A stretch of DNA of 64,000 bases, from NCBI RefSeq assembly GCF_015832195.1, contig NC_052028.1, positions 9,901,501 to 9,965,500 on the forward strand, given 5' to 3'. The notes under the pieces are model-generated. The model was given only the letters and a program-made list of their open reading frames with translations. It was not told where the DNA came from and searched no databases. This DNA comes from Motacilla alba alba (taxonomy: Eukaryota; Chordata; Aves; Passeriformes; Motacillidae). The first letter of the stretch is position 1. Every line of letters starts with the position of its first letter. A program made the translations under genes and the position numbers. This document shows, piece by piece, positions 1 to 12,267 of the stretch.

Positions 1-3000
1 CTTTAGAAAGGGAGTCTGGGAAATATAGTAAGTTTTTTTCCTGAGCTGTGCTTTTCACTGTAACAATGACAATTTTCAAAATCTTACAAGAAGGCACCCC
101 CCTGTTACCTTTTGACTTTCATGTAAAATTCTGTTTCATCACAGTGTGCTGATTTTTGCAAGGTTGCTATGAATTTCTGTTTATTCATTACAGCTGTAGA
201 GTGTGAATAATGATGTATTTGGGAAGTTCAAAATGCAGAGGAAGTCACAGAGGAATCTATGGACTTCTCTAAAGCCCCACTTGTCCTGGATTATTTAAGA
301 AACTTAATATGAGGTGCAGGTAAAAGGAAAGTAAAGAAGGAAGTCTGTCATAAAAGGAACCTCCCCTTTTTATTTCTGGGAAAACTCCTAAGGCAAGAAA
401 CATTCTTTTGCAATGAAGTTTGTAAAAAATGCACCACAGAAGTGATAGTGTTGTGGCAGAGATATTCTGAGATTAAGGAAAATATTCAATTTTTCATCCT
501 GATATGTTGAATCAATGTGTAAATATTTTGTTGATTTGCAATGTATTTTCACACTGTAACACATTAAAATAAGATTGATTCCCATTTTATTTGGAGGTCA
601 TTATGAATTCCTTTAAAAACAATGCATGGATCAGCAAATTCTTGTTTGAGTTGTAGCCTCCTTGTAGGCTACCATCTGTAAGTCTTACTGGATCTACTTA
701 ATTAGATTTCCATGCAGCATCTGTAGCAGTGAAAGATGCAAATAATTAAGCTTCATGATTTCTTGTGTATTATAAATGTCACACAACTAGCTGCTGCAGA
801 GCAGATAATTCCTTTTGTAATTGGAATTTCTGTCATGAGTTGCTCCCTCATTTATAGCAATTAGAACTTTGTAAATAATTTTATATAATTGGGTTTACAT
901 TGAATTACCTTTTCCTATAGGTTACATTTTTTTTTTCTGATGTATCTCACTCTCTTTTTCTTTTCAGTTGCATTTTATGCTTTCCCTAAACTGACTTATT
1001 ATTCCTTTATCAAAGCAGCTGAAATAAGTGTGGTCTGGGAGAAAAAGAAACAGAAACAGATCTGTTGTGGGCCAGCTGTAAGCTGAGTCAGGTTCATCCC
1101 AAAGTGTTCCATGCTCGTGCAAAGACTGGAGATTCTAAATGCAAGGCACTGGATGACAATCTCTGTTTCATAAAAAAAAAATAAAAATTAAAAATTCAAA
1201 CAGCAACATAGGCAATATCTGGAAGGGTGATATCTGCATTTTAGTCTCTGGTTCACGGGTTGCTTTTATAGCTGTCGAATTTTTCAGTGCTTATAGATGA
1301 AGTCCTTTAAATATTCAAATGTGACCTTCTGGGGGTCTCACTGCATGGTGACTGCTGCCAGAATCTGAGCACCAGTGCCTGGCAGATTTCAACTAGATTT
1401 CATTTTGGTCTCTACCTTCAAAATTTTGGAAAATAGTTGAAAATTTAAGTAAGACATACTGTAAATGTTCTAAAGCTAAAAGGCAAACAACCCCCTTCCA
1501 GATAATATCTATACATCATTTTGAAGTCCCTTAGGTGACAGTTTGATCTCCAGATTTCTGTGACTTCCTGGTTTATGAAATTAAAATTCATATAATTGAA
1601 AATATCAAGGTTAAAACACAGAAGTCTGTGGAAGGTATCAGTTGACTGTGTTGTGGGGTTTTTTTTGGTCAAGCACTGGCATTTGAGGCTTAGCTTTTTT
1701 TTTTTTTTCTTCAAGAGTGATCTTTCTAATAAAGCCGCTACATGAAATTTAAAAATTGAGACCAGATTTTCCTTTACAGTGACACTGATCTTCAGGTGTT
1801 GCCCCTGCCCTTAAAATGAGTCACTGAGATCAGGTATTTTGATCCCATTCTTGTAGAGGACCACAAAGCTTTCTCACTGCTCTTGGGGTGTCTTAACATG
1901 TCCACAACTGAAAATGTACTTAACACCCTTAATGAGGTTGGAGTACTGGGAGGCATTACTCTTACACCTCGTGCTTTCTCTGAAGTCACAAAGGGTGTTT
2001 CTACTTTGGGAATCTGAAGCAAAGAGATGATATAACTTTTGGGTTTGACATTTTACTGGGTGAAGGGCAGAGCCACAAATAGAATTCAGGTCTCTGCAGT
2101 GTGATCCTGCTCTCTACTTGAGCCTGCTGTTATAGAGGCTTTGCTGACCCAGCTGCAAGCAAATTTGGGGACAGACAATTTTATTTTACTTGTATATGTT
2201 CTTCATGCAACTGCAATTAATGCGTTTTTCTTTCAGTTAATGAAAGCCTCTGCACTTGCATCTTACTGTTAAGTGACAATTCTGTCAAGCAATGGAAGAT
2301 TTGCAGTGATACCTGTGGGAAATATTGCATTTATTGAGTGTTTATTACAAATTCCTTGCTATAATGGAAAACTAGGAAGCATGGGGAACTTGCTGAATAG
2401 GTATAAAGGAAGGAATCAGACAAGTTTCCTTACTGTAGGTGAGGAAACCCTGACCAGCTCCTGAGAATTGCCCCTGAACACTTGGAAGGCAGTTCCAGTG
2501 TGTGGGGGAGACTGAGTGTCCAGCTGATCAAAGCTGATAAGACACTGCTAGCTTGGCAAGATGCTGATTGTAATATAGAAACTTGGCACCGGATTCTGCA
2601 GTTTCATGGGAGCAAAACAAAGCTGCAGTGGGATCAAAAACGCCAATGTGCTCAATAGCCTTGATTTCCAGGGCAGGCTGTTGAATAAAAAGGTTAAGAC
2701 AGTTTTATAAATGGCAATATCACTGGCTTGGTTCCTATTGTATAGGCCACACATTAATCTCACACCATGGGGAGCATTAGTGCAGCAGTCCCAACACGGT
2801 TCTTTTGTAACAGTCCTGTCTTTTCCAGTGATTAATGAATTTAGCATTAATCTATTATTACCACTGGGAATTGAGTGGAATCAGGCATATACAAGTTATT
2901 AGTTTCCAAAACATTTCTGAACTAGGGATTATTTGTCTTTTGAGGGGTCATTTTATTCTTTCATTGTTTATTTTAAATATGTTGCATATGATTTATTGTG

Positions 3001-6000
3001 ATTTATGGAGCTGACAAAGACTGGATTGTTTGGAATACAATGAGTAAGTTTGTCTATCCATTGAATAGAAGCTTTTGTTGAAAATAAACTATTATGTTTC
3101 AGGGTGCTTCTTAAGTTTAATTTTCCTTCTTTCCTCTTATGGCATTTACTTAATGATTTACAGATTTATTTCTGTAGTATTTTTTTTTATTCTGTATGTA
3201 AGCAACTCAGAAAAAGAGAGAGTTAGAACCTGAGTTGCTCACAATTCTATTCAACCCAGTATACAGGAGGAATTAAAACACTCTCAGCCTAGCTCATTCT
3301 CTTGTTTTTAAGTATAACTTCCCTGAAATAATGAGAGAGATTACTAAAATCCCAAAGCATAATACTAAAATTCTGTTCTGTTGAATTAGGCTTGGCTATT
3401 AGCCAAAAATCTGCTGATAAAACTCCAATAATCCTGCATTTGCAGAATGAAGTAAACCAGGTATTTTTCAGGGGCTCAAAATACTCCGAGACTGTGTTTT
3501 CCTGAAATTGCAATATGCGTTATTATTGTTGCATATTTCTGAATTTTCTGGAATCACACAGATTTTACATGATTCATATGGGATCTCTGTTAGCATAGAA
3601 AATCGTGAAACTTCATGTGAATGTCACCTGGCAAGGAGCAGCACTCCAGCAATAATATGAAAGCCTTTGAATGCACAGAAAAAGCTGATGTTCACTGGCA
3701 TGAAAAGAACATCCATAACAGTTTAGCCTATATCTCTTAATCCTAATGAATTGTTACAGAAGTTACTGAAAGGTAGCTGCATGTTTTTCCAGCAGTGGCT
3801 TAGAGGAAAATATTGATCAGCATGGATGATGTAATGTAGTATATTAAGACTTTTGGCATGTTCTAAGCTTTAGGCTGGTTTGCTTATACCATGGTTTTAG
3901 CAGCATTCAGGCAAATAACAAAAATGAAGATCAATAAAAGCATTAGAAATAAATGTTATTCTCTTGGGTGAAGTAATCCATTGTGCTGCATCTGAACAAA
4001 GCCCAGGTTTGCAATAAAGTTAATTTATTAGCATGATGGGGTGATTGATAGAGGAGTTGTCTCAGATATCCTGTCTTTAATATTAGAAAATCAATTCTAT
4101 GGATGGGCTTGCATAGAACAGAAGCTTGTGATATGGCAATTCCCAATAGTGCTGTAGAAACACAGTGCTGTCTTCTGACTAGCCATTGCCATTGTACTGT
4201 GTATTTCAGAAGATATTTGGTTTGTATGCCTTTCAGCAATAACAGCTTTGCATCTAAGAAGCCAGAAGAGATCCAGTTTTTGGGAACTGGGGCAAATATC
4301 TCTCAAAGAAGTGGCAGTTTCTGACTCCTGTAGGGAGCAGTTGCTGAGGTGATTGAGCCCAGATGTCCAGGCAAAGGGCTGCAAGGCATATTCTTGGAAG
4401 TAATGGGCCATGAGGGCAGTCCCAGAAATTTGTTGCACATCACAGACTCATCTGACAAATGTCTGTTGCCTATTTCTGTATATATTGGGCATTAATAATT
4501 CACATATGTGAAGAGTTGTGTATCTGTGCTTTGCCTGGAAGTTTGGAACCTTCCCACCTGAATGATGTGATTTTGTGATTCATGTCCTGATACAAAAGTG
4601 TTCAACCAAGAGGATATGGGGTGGTTTTGTTTTTTTGTTCTTTTCTCCTCTTTTTACTGTGTTTTACAGCTGTCAAATTGAGATCAGAGAGTGTTGAGAA
4701 TTTTAGTGATTTATGTACTGGCAATTTATGACCAATGGAAACTTAGGTTTTCTCTTACAGAAGATGGCTCTGGAAAAGCCAGACACCTAGACGACCCTCA
4801 GACAGAATTTCTTCATGTTTCTGGTGAGATGGGGGAGAGGAACGACAAGAGGCAGAAGGCTGCATGAACTATTGATTCCTTATAGCTGAAATTTGTTGCC
4901 GTTGCTGAGTGGTTGCATGAGCAGTTGTGATGTCTGTGATTCCTGCTGAGCTGTGCTCTGTGGGAGTTGAGACATGGTGTTCTTTTTCAGTGGATGTGGC
5001 TGTCAATTTCTAAGCTTGATGCTTATGTCAAGTATGGCTTTTAAATATTAGGGTGGGTTTTTATTTTTTTTTTCTTTGTATGGTAGTAGTGCAGTTCTTT
5101 CAGGCTGATGGTTTGTCATCTTTATGTAAGCATTTCAAGCTGGTTGAGGTTTTTCTTTGTAGTTATTTCTTTGAGGGGAGAGTCAGGGGAATTGTCAGAA
5201 GATTGTGTGCCAGTGGTCAGCTCTGGTATCACTCACATGTCCAGTGTCTCCTGTGTTGGGATGCTGAAGGGCTGAGTCAGGCTGTCAGGGCAGGCAGGTG
5301 GGGGGCTCTGCTCTAACACCCTGATCAAAGATCCTGTGGTTTTGCTGAGTTTAGCCATCAAACAGCAGCATTCTCGTGGCAGAGAGCTTGCATGGGCTGT
5401 TTGGGTGACTGATGGGATTGAAGGGGAGAGGAAGGCGAAACGATGCTTTCCTGCACGGTTCGTTGGGCAGAGGCAATTGTGTGAACCCTGACGGACAAGA
5501 GATCAGCTCTCTGTGAGCAGTCTGCCTCAGGAGCACTGAATTTCCTAAAAGACTATAAATTAAAATTGTTCTATAGCTTTGCTGGGTAGCAGAGAAGCCT
5601 AAGATTAGATTAACTATATTGTGTTATTCTAAAATAATGTTCTATAATGTTTTGTTCTGTTTAGTGGGAAATGCACCTGTATAGGAAGATAACAACACTA
5701 ATTTCAAACCCTGATCACAGGCTCCTTGAAGGAGAGCAGGTTCTGTTATATGTGGTTGCAGCAAAATAAATGCCCCCATTGAGGATATTTCTCTCAAATC
5801 CGTGAATTAAGAGTGTGAGAATTGCTAAATGTTTTTGCAAATGGGGAAAATGGAACAGCTGTAACATTTCAGAGAGGCAGGACAGAGACCAGGAAAGGAC
5901 AGAGGAATAAGTTGCCACATTACCATGCATGTGTACAGAGATCCTCATCTGCTTTCAGATTTGAATCAGTGCAGGAATGGAACCTGCTCTGCCTTCACTC

Positions 6001-7180
6001 AGCAGCAGTGTTCTGTATTGTTTCAGTACATCTGATAGGGTAAAAGACCTTAAAAATAAAAAATAAATATTTTAATTGAAATGAGGAAATAATTGAATTC
6101 ATTGAAATTCTGGACTTTCAGTTGTCCTGTCTCTCAGATGGCAGTGCACTGGTTTTTGTTTAGAATACCTTATTATAGCATTTAAAATAACAAATAAATG
6201 TAAGTAGCTTATTGTAATATTAGTCATATCATTGGATGACTTGGTTTGATTTATATAGTAGTGCAAGCTAAAGGGTTGCTGTCATGTGCCCACAGATGCA
6301 TTTCTAGTCATGCTGTTGGATATACAACACAGCTGCCACTGTGTTACTGAGTTTTCCTTATAAGTAAAATCAGTTTCTGCCATGTACAGCCCGATTAATC
6401 AGCCTGTACACAAAACTGAAACCAGGCTGTAACTAAAATATGCCATTCTAACCCATGACTGGACTGAAGAATATCCTACTTTTTATCTAAGGACTGGAGT
6501 AGGAACTGCAGGTTTGAAGTGGGACTTGTGCTGTGTTGAAGCCATCCATCTGTGTAGATACAAGTTTTATTCCACTCTCTTGGCTGTTTTGGACTTGTTG
6601 TGGGGTGATTTCCCAAAGAAGACAAATTTTAAGGTATTTCAGTCGTGGCACTGAGCAGCTCACAGAGGCGGTGTGGCTCCATCAGGAAGGTGCAAGGCAG
6701 GGATTTAGAAAACTTGTTTTCAATTTACATCCTCTCAGGCTTCCTGTATGACCAAGGCCACTAAATCACAGTATATCCCAGCTTCCTGGGCAAACACCCT
6801 TGGAGTGGGCACTTGCTTGTAAAGGTGTACAGACCATACAGTGGCATTTGTGTGGCTTGCAATGGTCACCATGCTGTGGCCCCTTAAGTACCTTAGATAG
6901 ACCTAGGAGGTTCTTAGTACTGAGTGCTTTAGGAAATGGTTTCCTCAGGCTGTGGTTGACTCTAGTTCTCTGGAGAATTCAGTTTTTCCATAAGCTTTTT
7001 TTCCATAGGACTTTTCCCTGACCTTTCCTTTCCATACTTGCCTCTCATTATTCCAGTGTTCCCTGTTTATCATTCCATAGTTAGTTGAAACAATTGTGGT
7101 TCCAGCAGGAACACCTGCAGTGATTAACTGAAGAGCCATATGTTGGCTCAGCAGGGCAAAGTCACCTATAAACTATTTAA
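1..7180. other. Gene-free intron block
   Basis: No exon, RNA gene or recognisable transposon. The only structure I see is the 10-bp inverted repeat at 3201-3239. All frames are short and unrelated to known families. Confidence 0.65.
3201..3239. repeat. 10-bp inverted repeat with 19-nt spacer
   Basis: AGCAACTCAG (3201-3210) pairs with CTGAGTTGCT (3230-3239) around a purine-rich spacer. It is perfect but of a length expected by chance. Confidence 0.9.
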
Positions 7181-7207
7181 TTTTTTTTTTTTTTTTTTTT
7201 TTTTTTT
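7181..7207 (+). repeat. T27 homopolymer
   Basis: Twenty-seven consecutive T, the longest homopolymer in the window. No recognisable retrotransposon body lies on either side, so I cannot call it the poly-A tail of a minus-strand insertion. Confidence 0.98.
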
Positions 7208-8506
7208 ATGGGGAGGACAGATCTTACTTTCAGGAAGCAACTTGTATGGGAGGGTGGTGAAAATCCCCCTCGAAGGGAATTGGCATCAGTGTCCATACTG
7301 CTAGGCAAGCAGTACAATCATGTTTCAGTCTTGGTTTTTCATTACAGAATTCTGCCAGCCTGGTGATCTTTCAGGCTTTAATAGAGCAAAAGATACACTT
7401 TAAATGCAATTCATCTGATCTAACCTGAGCAGGCTGCACTATAGTTGTACTTCAGCCAAGTGGTTACACTTGTTTTGCAGCCACTGGAGTGAAACGGACA
7501 ATTAATTTCGGATGTGGTTCATCTGACCTAATTTGGATAGCTGTGTTAGCATGAGATGAATGGAGCCTGCTTCAGCTTACTGGCTAAAGGAAACCTAGAC
7601 ACCAGCTCAGAGGGATCCTGCCTTTCAGGTCAATATCCAGGTATCTTCTGATACACAGAATCTTTCTATACTTTAAGCTCAATCAACACATAGTCCTGAA
7701 CAGAACAAGAGTTTCCTTATTAAAATGGCACTAAGTTTTACCAAGTCAGTGTCTTTGGGCTGCAGAGTTTTAAACTTTCCTATAGATATTATAGAATATA
7801 AATGAGTGCAGCTGGGGTACTCAAGGTAGTCGGCAGCCTGGAAGAGACTGGTGCCAGGTTATAATTCTAATAAATCTTGTATTTAATATGCTGTAGTGAT
7901 CTTCTCTTGGAAACATAAATAATTTACTTATTTTGCAAAAGGGGACAAACCAATGTACAACTCCAGAGGGAAAAGTGAAAGAATGTGGCCTTCCCTTTAC
8001 AGTAATAGGATATTCTTAACAAGTAGGCCACAGAAGGTAATATATTGGGAAGGGAACAGAAATAAAACATTTTCTCCTCTGTTATGCCCTGGTGACCCAT
8101 GGGTTTTCTGATACAGATATACACAGGAACTTGGCATGTAAAAATGGACTTAATTTTCCACTCTAGAGCACAGAGGGAAATTACATTCTATCAGGTGTGG
8201 GGTTCCCCTGTTGATGAGCTGCTGTGAGTACTGCCAGCTGATAACTTATCTGCAGTTCAGAGGGGCTGCATTCCCTCTTTCCATGGCGTGACTGAAGCAG
8301 AGGAGCAAGAATCTGAGAGTGCCCAAGAACTGCAGAGCTAAAGCCCCTGCACGTGTGGAGAAGGCAGTGGTAACATGAACTTCTGAAGTGAGCCTCAAAG
8401 TCCAGAGCTGCGAGGGCAGGGCAAGGGGACAGTGCTGCTCCAAGGAGAACATGGATGGGGAGGGCAGGACACAGCCTTACCCTTGAGGGGGAAGATTATC
8501 CAGTCG

Positions 8507-8532
8507 AGATCTGAATATGAAAATTCAGATCT
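8507..8532. repeat. 10-bp hairpin, 6-nt loop
   Basis: AGATCTGAAT (8507-8516) and ATTCAGATCT (8523-8532) flank the loop atgaaa. One or two stems of this length are expected by chance in a window this size. Confidence 0.9.
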
Positions 8533-9053
8533 GCACCTTTTTCACTGTCAGTTCTCCCCTGTTTTGCTGATTTGAAGGTGTTGTCCATGGTCAAACTACT
8601 TCTGGGACACATCAGGTAACAGCTTTGTTCAGATAATGCTGCATTTTATTCTAAAAGCAAAGTAGCTCTAAAATGAAAGATTGTACCTGCTGGCTTTTCC
8701 TCATTTATATGGTAATGCCATTTGGGGAAAAAAGAATCTTTGGTATTTTCATGGATTTTTGCAGAATTAAAAGAAGAGATTAGAAATGAGAAGCTGGGTT
8801 AGAAAAATATACTTTATAAAGAAAAGAATAGTGAAAAGTAGAATTCATTAATGTTATAATCTTTCTGCTCACGTGCTTTGTAAACATGAAGTTTTATGGT
8901 TATGTTCCATATTTCTACACCATCTGGAGAGTAAGACTTTCAGAGCAAAAGTTTTTTTTCTTATTTTCATCAGTGCATCAGAAGTTTGCTTTAAATGCTT
9001 CAGGAAGAACAGTTTTCTGACATAATGAACTTGAAAGGGAGTTCAAGGGGGAC

Positions 9054-9085
9054 ACTCTGTTAAAACCCTACAGTTTTAACAGAGT
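9054..9085. repeat. Perfect 13-bp hairpin, 6-nt loop
   Basis: The left arm ACTCTGTTAAAAC (9054-9066) and right arm GTTTTAACAGAGT (9073-9085) are exact reverse complements, separated by cctaca. A stem this long and tight is not expected by chance in 64 kb. There is no T-run to suggest a terminator and no flanking duplication to mark a transposon. Confidence 0.95.
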
Positions 9086-12000
9086 TGCTCATTTGTCTAA
9101 TAAGTACAATTCCATAATACTATATGCAATTGCTGCTGAGGATTTCAGAAATTTGGGTTTCTAATGTGCAGGGTGGCATTTAAAAAGTAGGTAACCTTTA
9201 CTTAGGACATTACATACTCTTTAACAAATTTTTTCACTATTTCAAATTCCACCTGGAAAAAACAACACATTTTGGCAGTAATAGCTTAGAATATTTTTAA
9301 CTAGAATCCTTGTTTTAGTGTATTCCACTCTCAGTTTTTCGGAATGTCTGATTATATGTTTGTATTTAAAAAAAAAAAATTAAATGCAAAAATAATTTGC
9401 TAGTGTTCTAATGTAAATTAGATTGAAGAATTAATCAGAAACAGCCATTCAGAAGTTGTTCTTCTGGAGAAGGCCAGTGAAGCATTAGCACAGAGCAGGG
9501 TGCTGGTATGAAAATGCTCAATTGAACACGTTTCACCACACAACCAAGGACACTTAGAGATTCCAGAGTTAAATCGAACCAAATCAGTGGGTGTGCGGGT
9601 AAGCTGGTTTGTCTTTGAGGCTTGTTCAATGCCTCAGAATTCACATAACTACCTAAAAGTATTTCTAGAGGTAAGTTAGTGGCACAGAGTCAGCTTCAGT
9701 GCCTGAAGACTCACTATGTGTGTAGCATTACCAGATACTTGCAGAAGGGATCCTACCTTCCTGCTCAATATTTTCTTTTTAATGTCCTAGTCCTGTCCTG
9801 CAGTTACTTAGTTACATTTCACTCTCATCTTTTATGTGTTTCAATACTATGTAGAAAAAGTTAGGAAGCAACAAGTTGGAAGCTGCTAGGCTCACACATT
9901 TATTTTTCTAAATGCAATTATCTGTAATTTATTTTTTTGTGATTCTTTGTGAATCACTATTTTATTTGGTAGCAGCTACTCTCTTATTCTCTGAATGTTT
10001 GGAGTTATTAAGGCTTAAAGTACTCTCTGCTGGCACATAAAATATTTTTCATCAGACAGTGGGACTGCTTTGTCTGTTATATTGCATGTAGCATCAGGAA
10101 GCCAAGCAGTTAAAAATTTGGAGGTCTTTTGCAAAAGTCTTGGTGGATGCTCCTTGTACTGAGAATCGGAGCATGTTTGGGGCAAGACTGCTTTGAAAAA
10201 GTTTGTTGTACTCTCCTTAATATCAAATGCAAAGGGAGCCAGGTGGGGAGCAATGTCACATTGCAGTTAAAAATTTAAACCCACGGCCCAGAAGCTGAGA
10301 GAGAGAGTTGGAAATGACATAATCTGAAAAAAAAGTTTCAATAGGACCATTAACAGACTGAGGCTGCTATACCAGGTGGGAAGGGAATTCCCTGGAGAAA
10401 AAGGACATTTTTTGTATCTCTAGGAGTTTTCTACTTATCTCACAATGCATGTTTCCAAACTCTGTTATTCTGACAGGAAAACCTCATTCTAAATGGACAG
10501 AATGACTTGGAGGAAAATTTGAGGAGGAGGCTTCCCTACTTAGGGAACCATCTGGTTCACAGTTGGAAGCTTCCTGCTCTACTCTCTTTTGTCTTTAGCT
10601 GCAGTGACTGTTCTATATGTGTCCCAACACTGCACATCTGATAGCTACTGTAAACCAGACAGAATATAGATGTGTGAAACTTCTCCCAGAATTTTGATTT
10701 TTTTTTATCAAAATATTTATTTTTAAAGTACTGTTTAAAAGAGTACATTAGATGACATTAATTTAATGATTCTGCATTCTGGATTATTTTTTAACTGCAT
10801 CATACCACACTGAAGTATTCCTGTGGATTATTTTCTCCTCTTCACATTCAAGAGATTTGCTTCAACAGACTCTTCAAATCACAAAAGCAGCATCCGTACC
10901 CCTGTGAGCAGTCTTACTAAAGCTGCCAGCTGATTACTTACTGCTGAATATAATGGATAAAAAAGCCCAGAAAGTACTTGTAAAAAAAATTCCAATTGCT
11001 TCTGTGCAGCTCTTCACCATCTTAAATAGCCTTTGAATGTCTCCAAAAGCTGTGTGTGATTTCCTATTTTCTTGCCTGCTGCAATTGTATGAATTTAAAA
11101 ATTTTTAAAAGTGCTATGTGTAATGACAAGTGAATTATAACCAGTGAGTGAGGGGAGTCCATCACAACCTAGCCTTTTTTTCCAGCATAACATTTGCAAA
11201 CCTTTGTTTGTGTGGTCAACAAAGGCTGTTTGCCTCTCTCATGCTCTCTCACTCTCTCTGTTTAAATAAAATGGGATTGTGGCCAAGACAATCAATAGTT
11301 TAAATGCTTTACTTAAAAGCAATGTGGAGGTCAAAAAGCAGCTTTATAACAGGTCAGACACGGAGAATTATGTGCTTGGTGCTCAGTCACTCCCAGAGAG
11401 CTGTGGTGGTATCCTAGAGCAGGTACAGCAGGACAAGAGTGATGTCTGCAGAGGGACAGCTTCAGCACAAGCTTTAGAAACCCGACAGCTCTGAGGATAT
11501 TACACCTGGCATTGAATTCTTCCAAGGCAGAAATCCCAAACTCACTGGGGAGCTGAACAGAATGAGTAAGTTAGTCGTAGTCACCAGATACGGATGTGAT
11601 GAAAATGAGAAGGGAGTGAAGTGTTTGCTGGCAGCTGATAGCCCTGGTTGAGGACTTTGGAAGACTTCTGTCTTGTGTTCTCTTTTTCTTGCACCATATG
11701 AACAGCTGTAAGTGATGGATTTCTGGTTTGAGTTACAAAATCATCAATCCCAGTTCACAATTAGGGGTTTAGACTCCAGGTACCCTCTAGATTTGTTCAA
11801 GTATTGTTCAGAAGAGTCGACTGAACCTGTAACTGACTCCACTTCCTTCATGAACAGTTCCTGCCCTTACATCTTCCATAATGACTTCTCTATAGATCAC
11901 TTGCTGCAGTTGCACTAGACTTTAATAAATTCAATCTGAAGAAAAAAGCAGAATCATTGTAAATACTTCTCAGGGTCAGTTTACTGAGTAAAAGTGAATT

Positions 12001-12161
12001 TCTTAGTGGAGTTTCTATATTTGAAGAGGGGAAATCAGTTTTAGTGAACCCAAAACTTGGTAGGGGGCATTGGATTATTTTTTAGAAAGTCTATACACAC
12101 TGTAAATTAAAAATCCCTCATACTGAGAGAACACCATCTCAATTTTCTGTGAAAAGCTGCT

Positions 12162-12267
12162 TTGCTTTCTTTTGTGGGTTTTTTGTGGTTTTCTTTTGGT
12201 TTGTTTTTTGGGGTGGTTGGGTTTTGGGGTTTTTTTGGTTTTTTTTTTTTTTTTTTTTTTTGTGGTT
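12162..12267 (+). repeat. G/T-rich tract with T23 run
   Basis: A purely G/T-dominated stretch (gtggttttcttttggtttg, ggggtggttgggttttgggg) runs into 23 T at 12239-12261. The 82-codon + frame over it reads as Phe/Gly-rich low complexity and is not a gene. Several GGG/GGGG runs could allow a G-quadruplex on this strand. Confidence 0.9.

Larger units (their letters stand above)
7208..12161. other. Gene-free intron block with two hairpins
   Basis: Holds the hairpins at 8507-8532 and 9054-9085, half a kilobase apart and unrelated in sequence. No coding or RNA gene is seen. Confidence 0.65.

Noticed and set aside
2325..2350. MIR-like phrase catttattgagtgtttatta
   Set aside because: A single short AT-rich match with no flanking support.
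7181..7207. Poly-A tail of a minus-strand processed pseudogene or retrotransposon
   Set aside because: No recognisable body or target-site duplication beside the T27 run.
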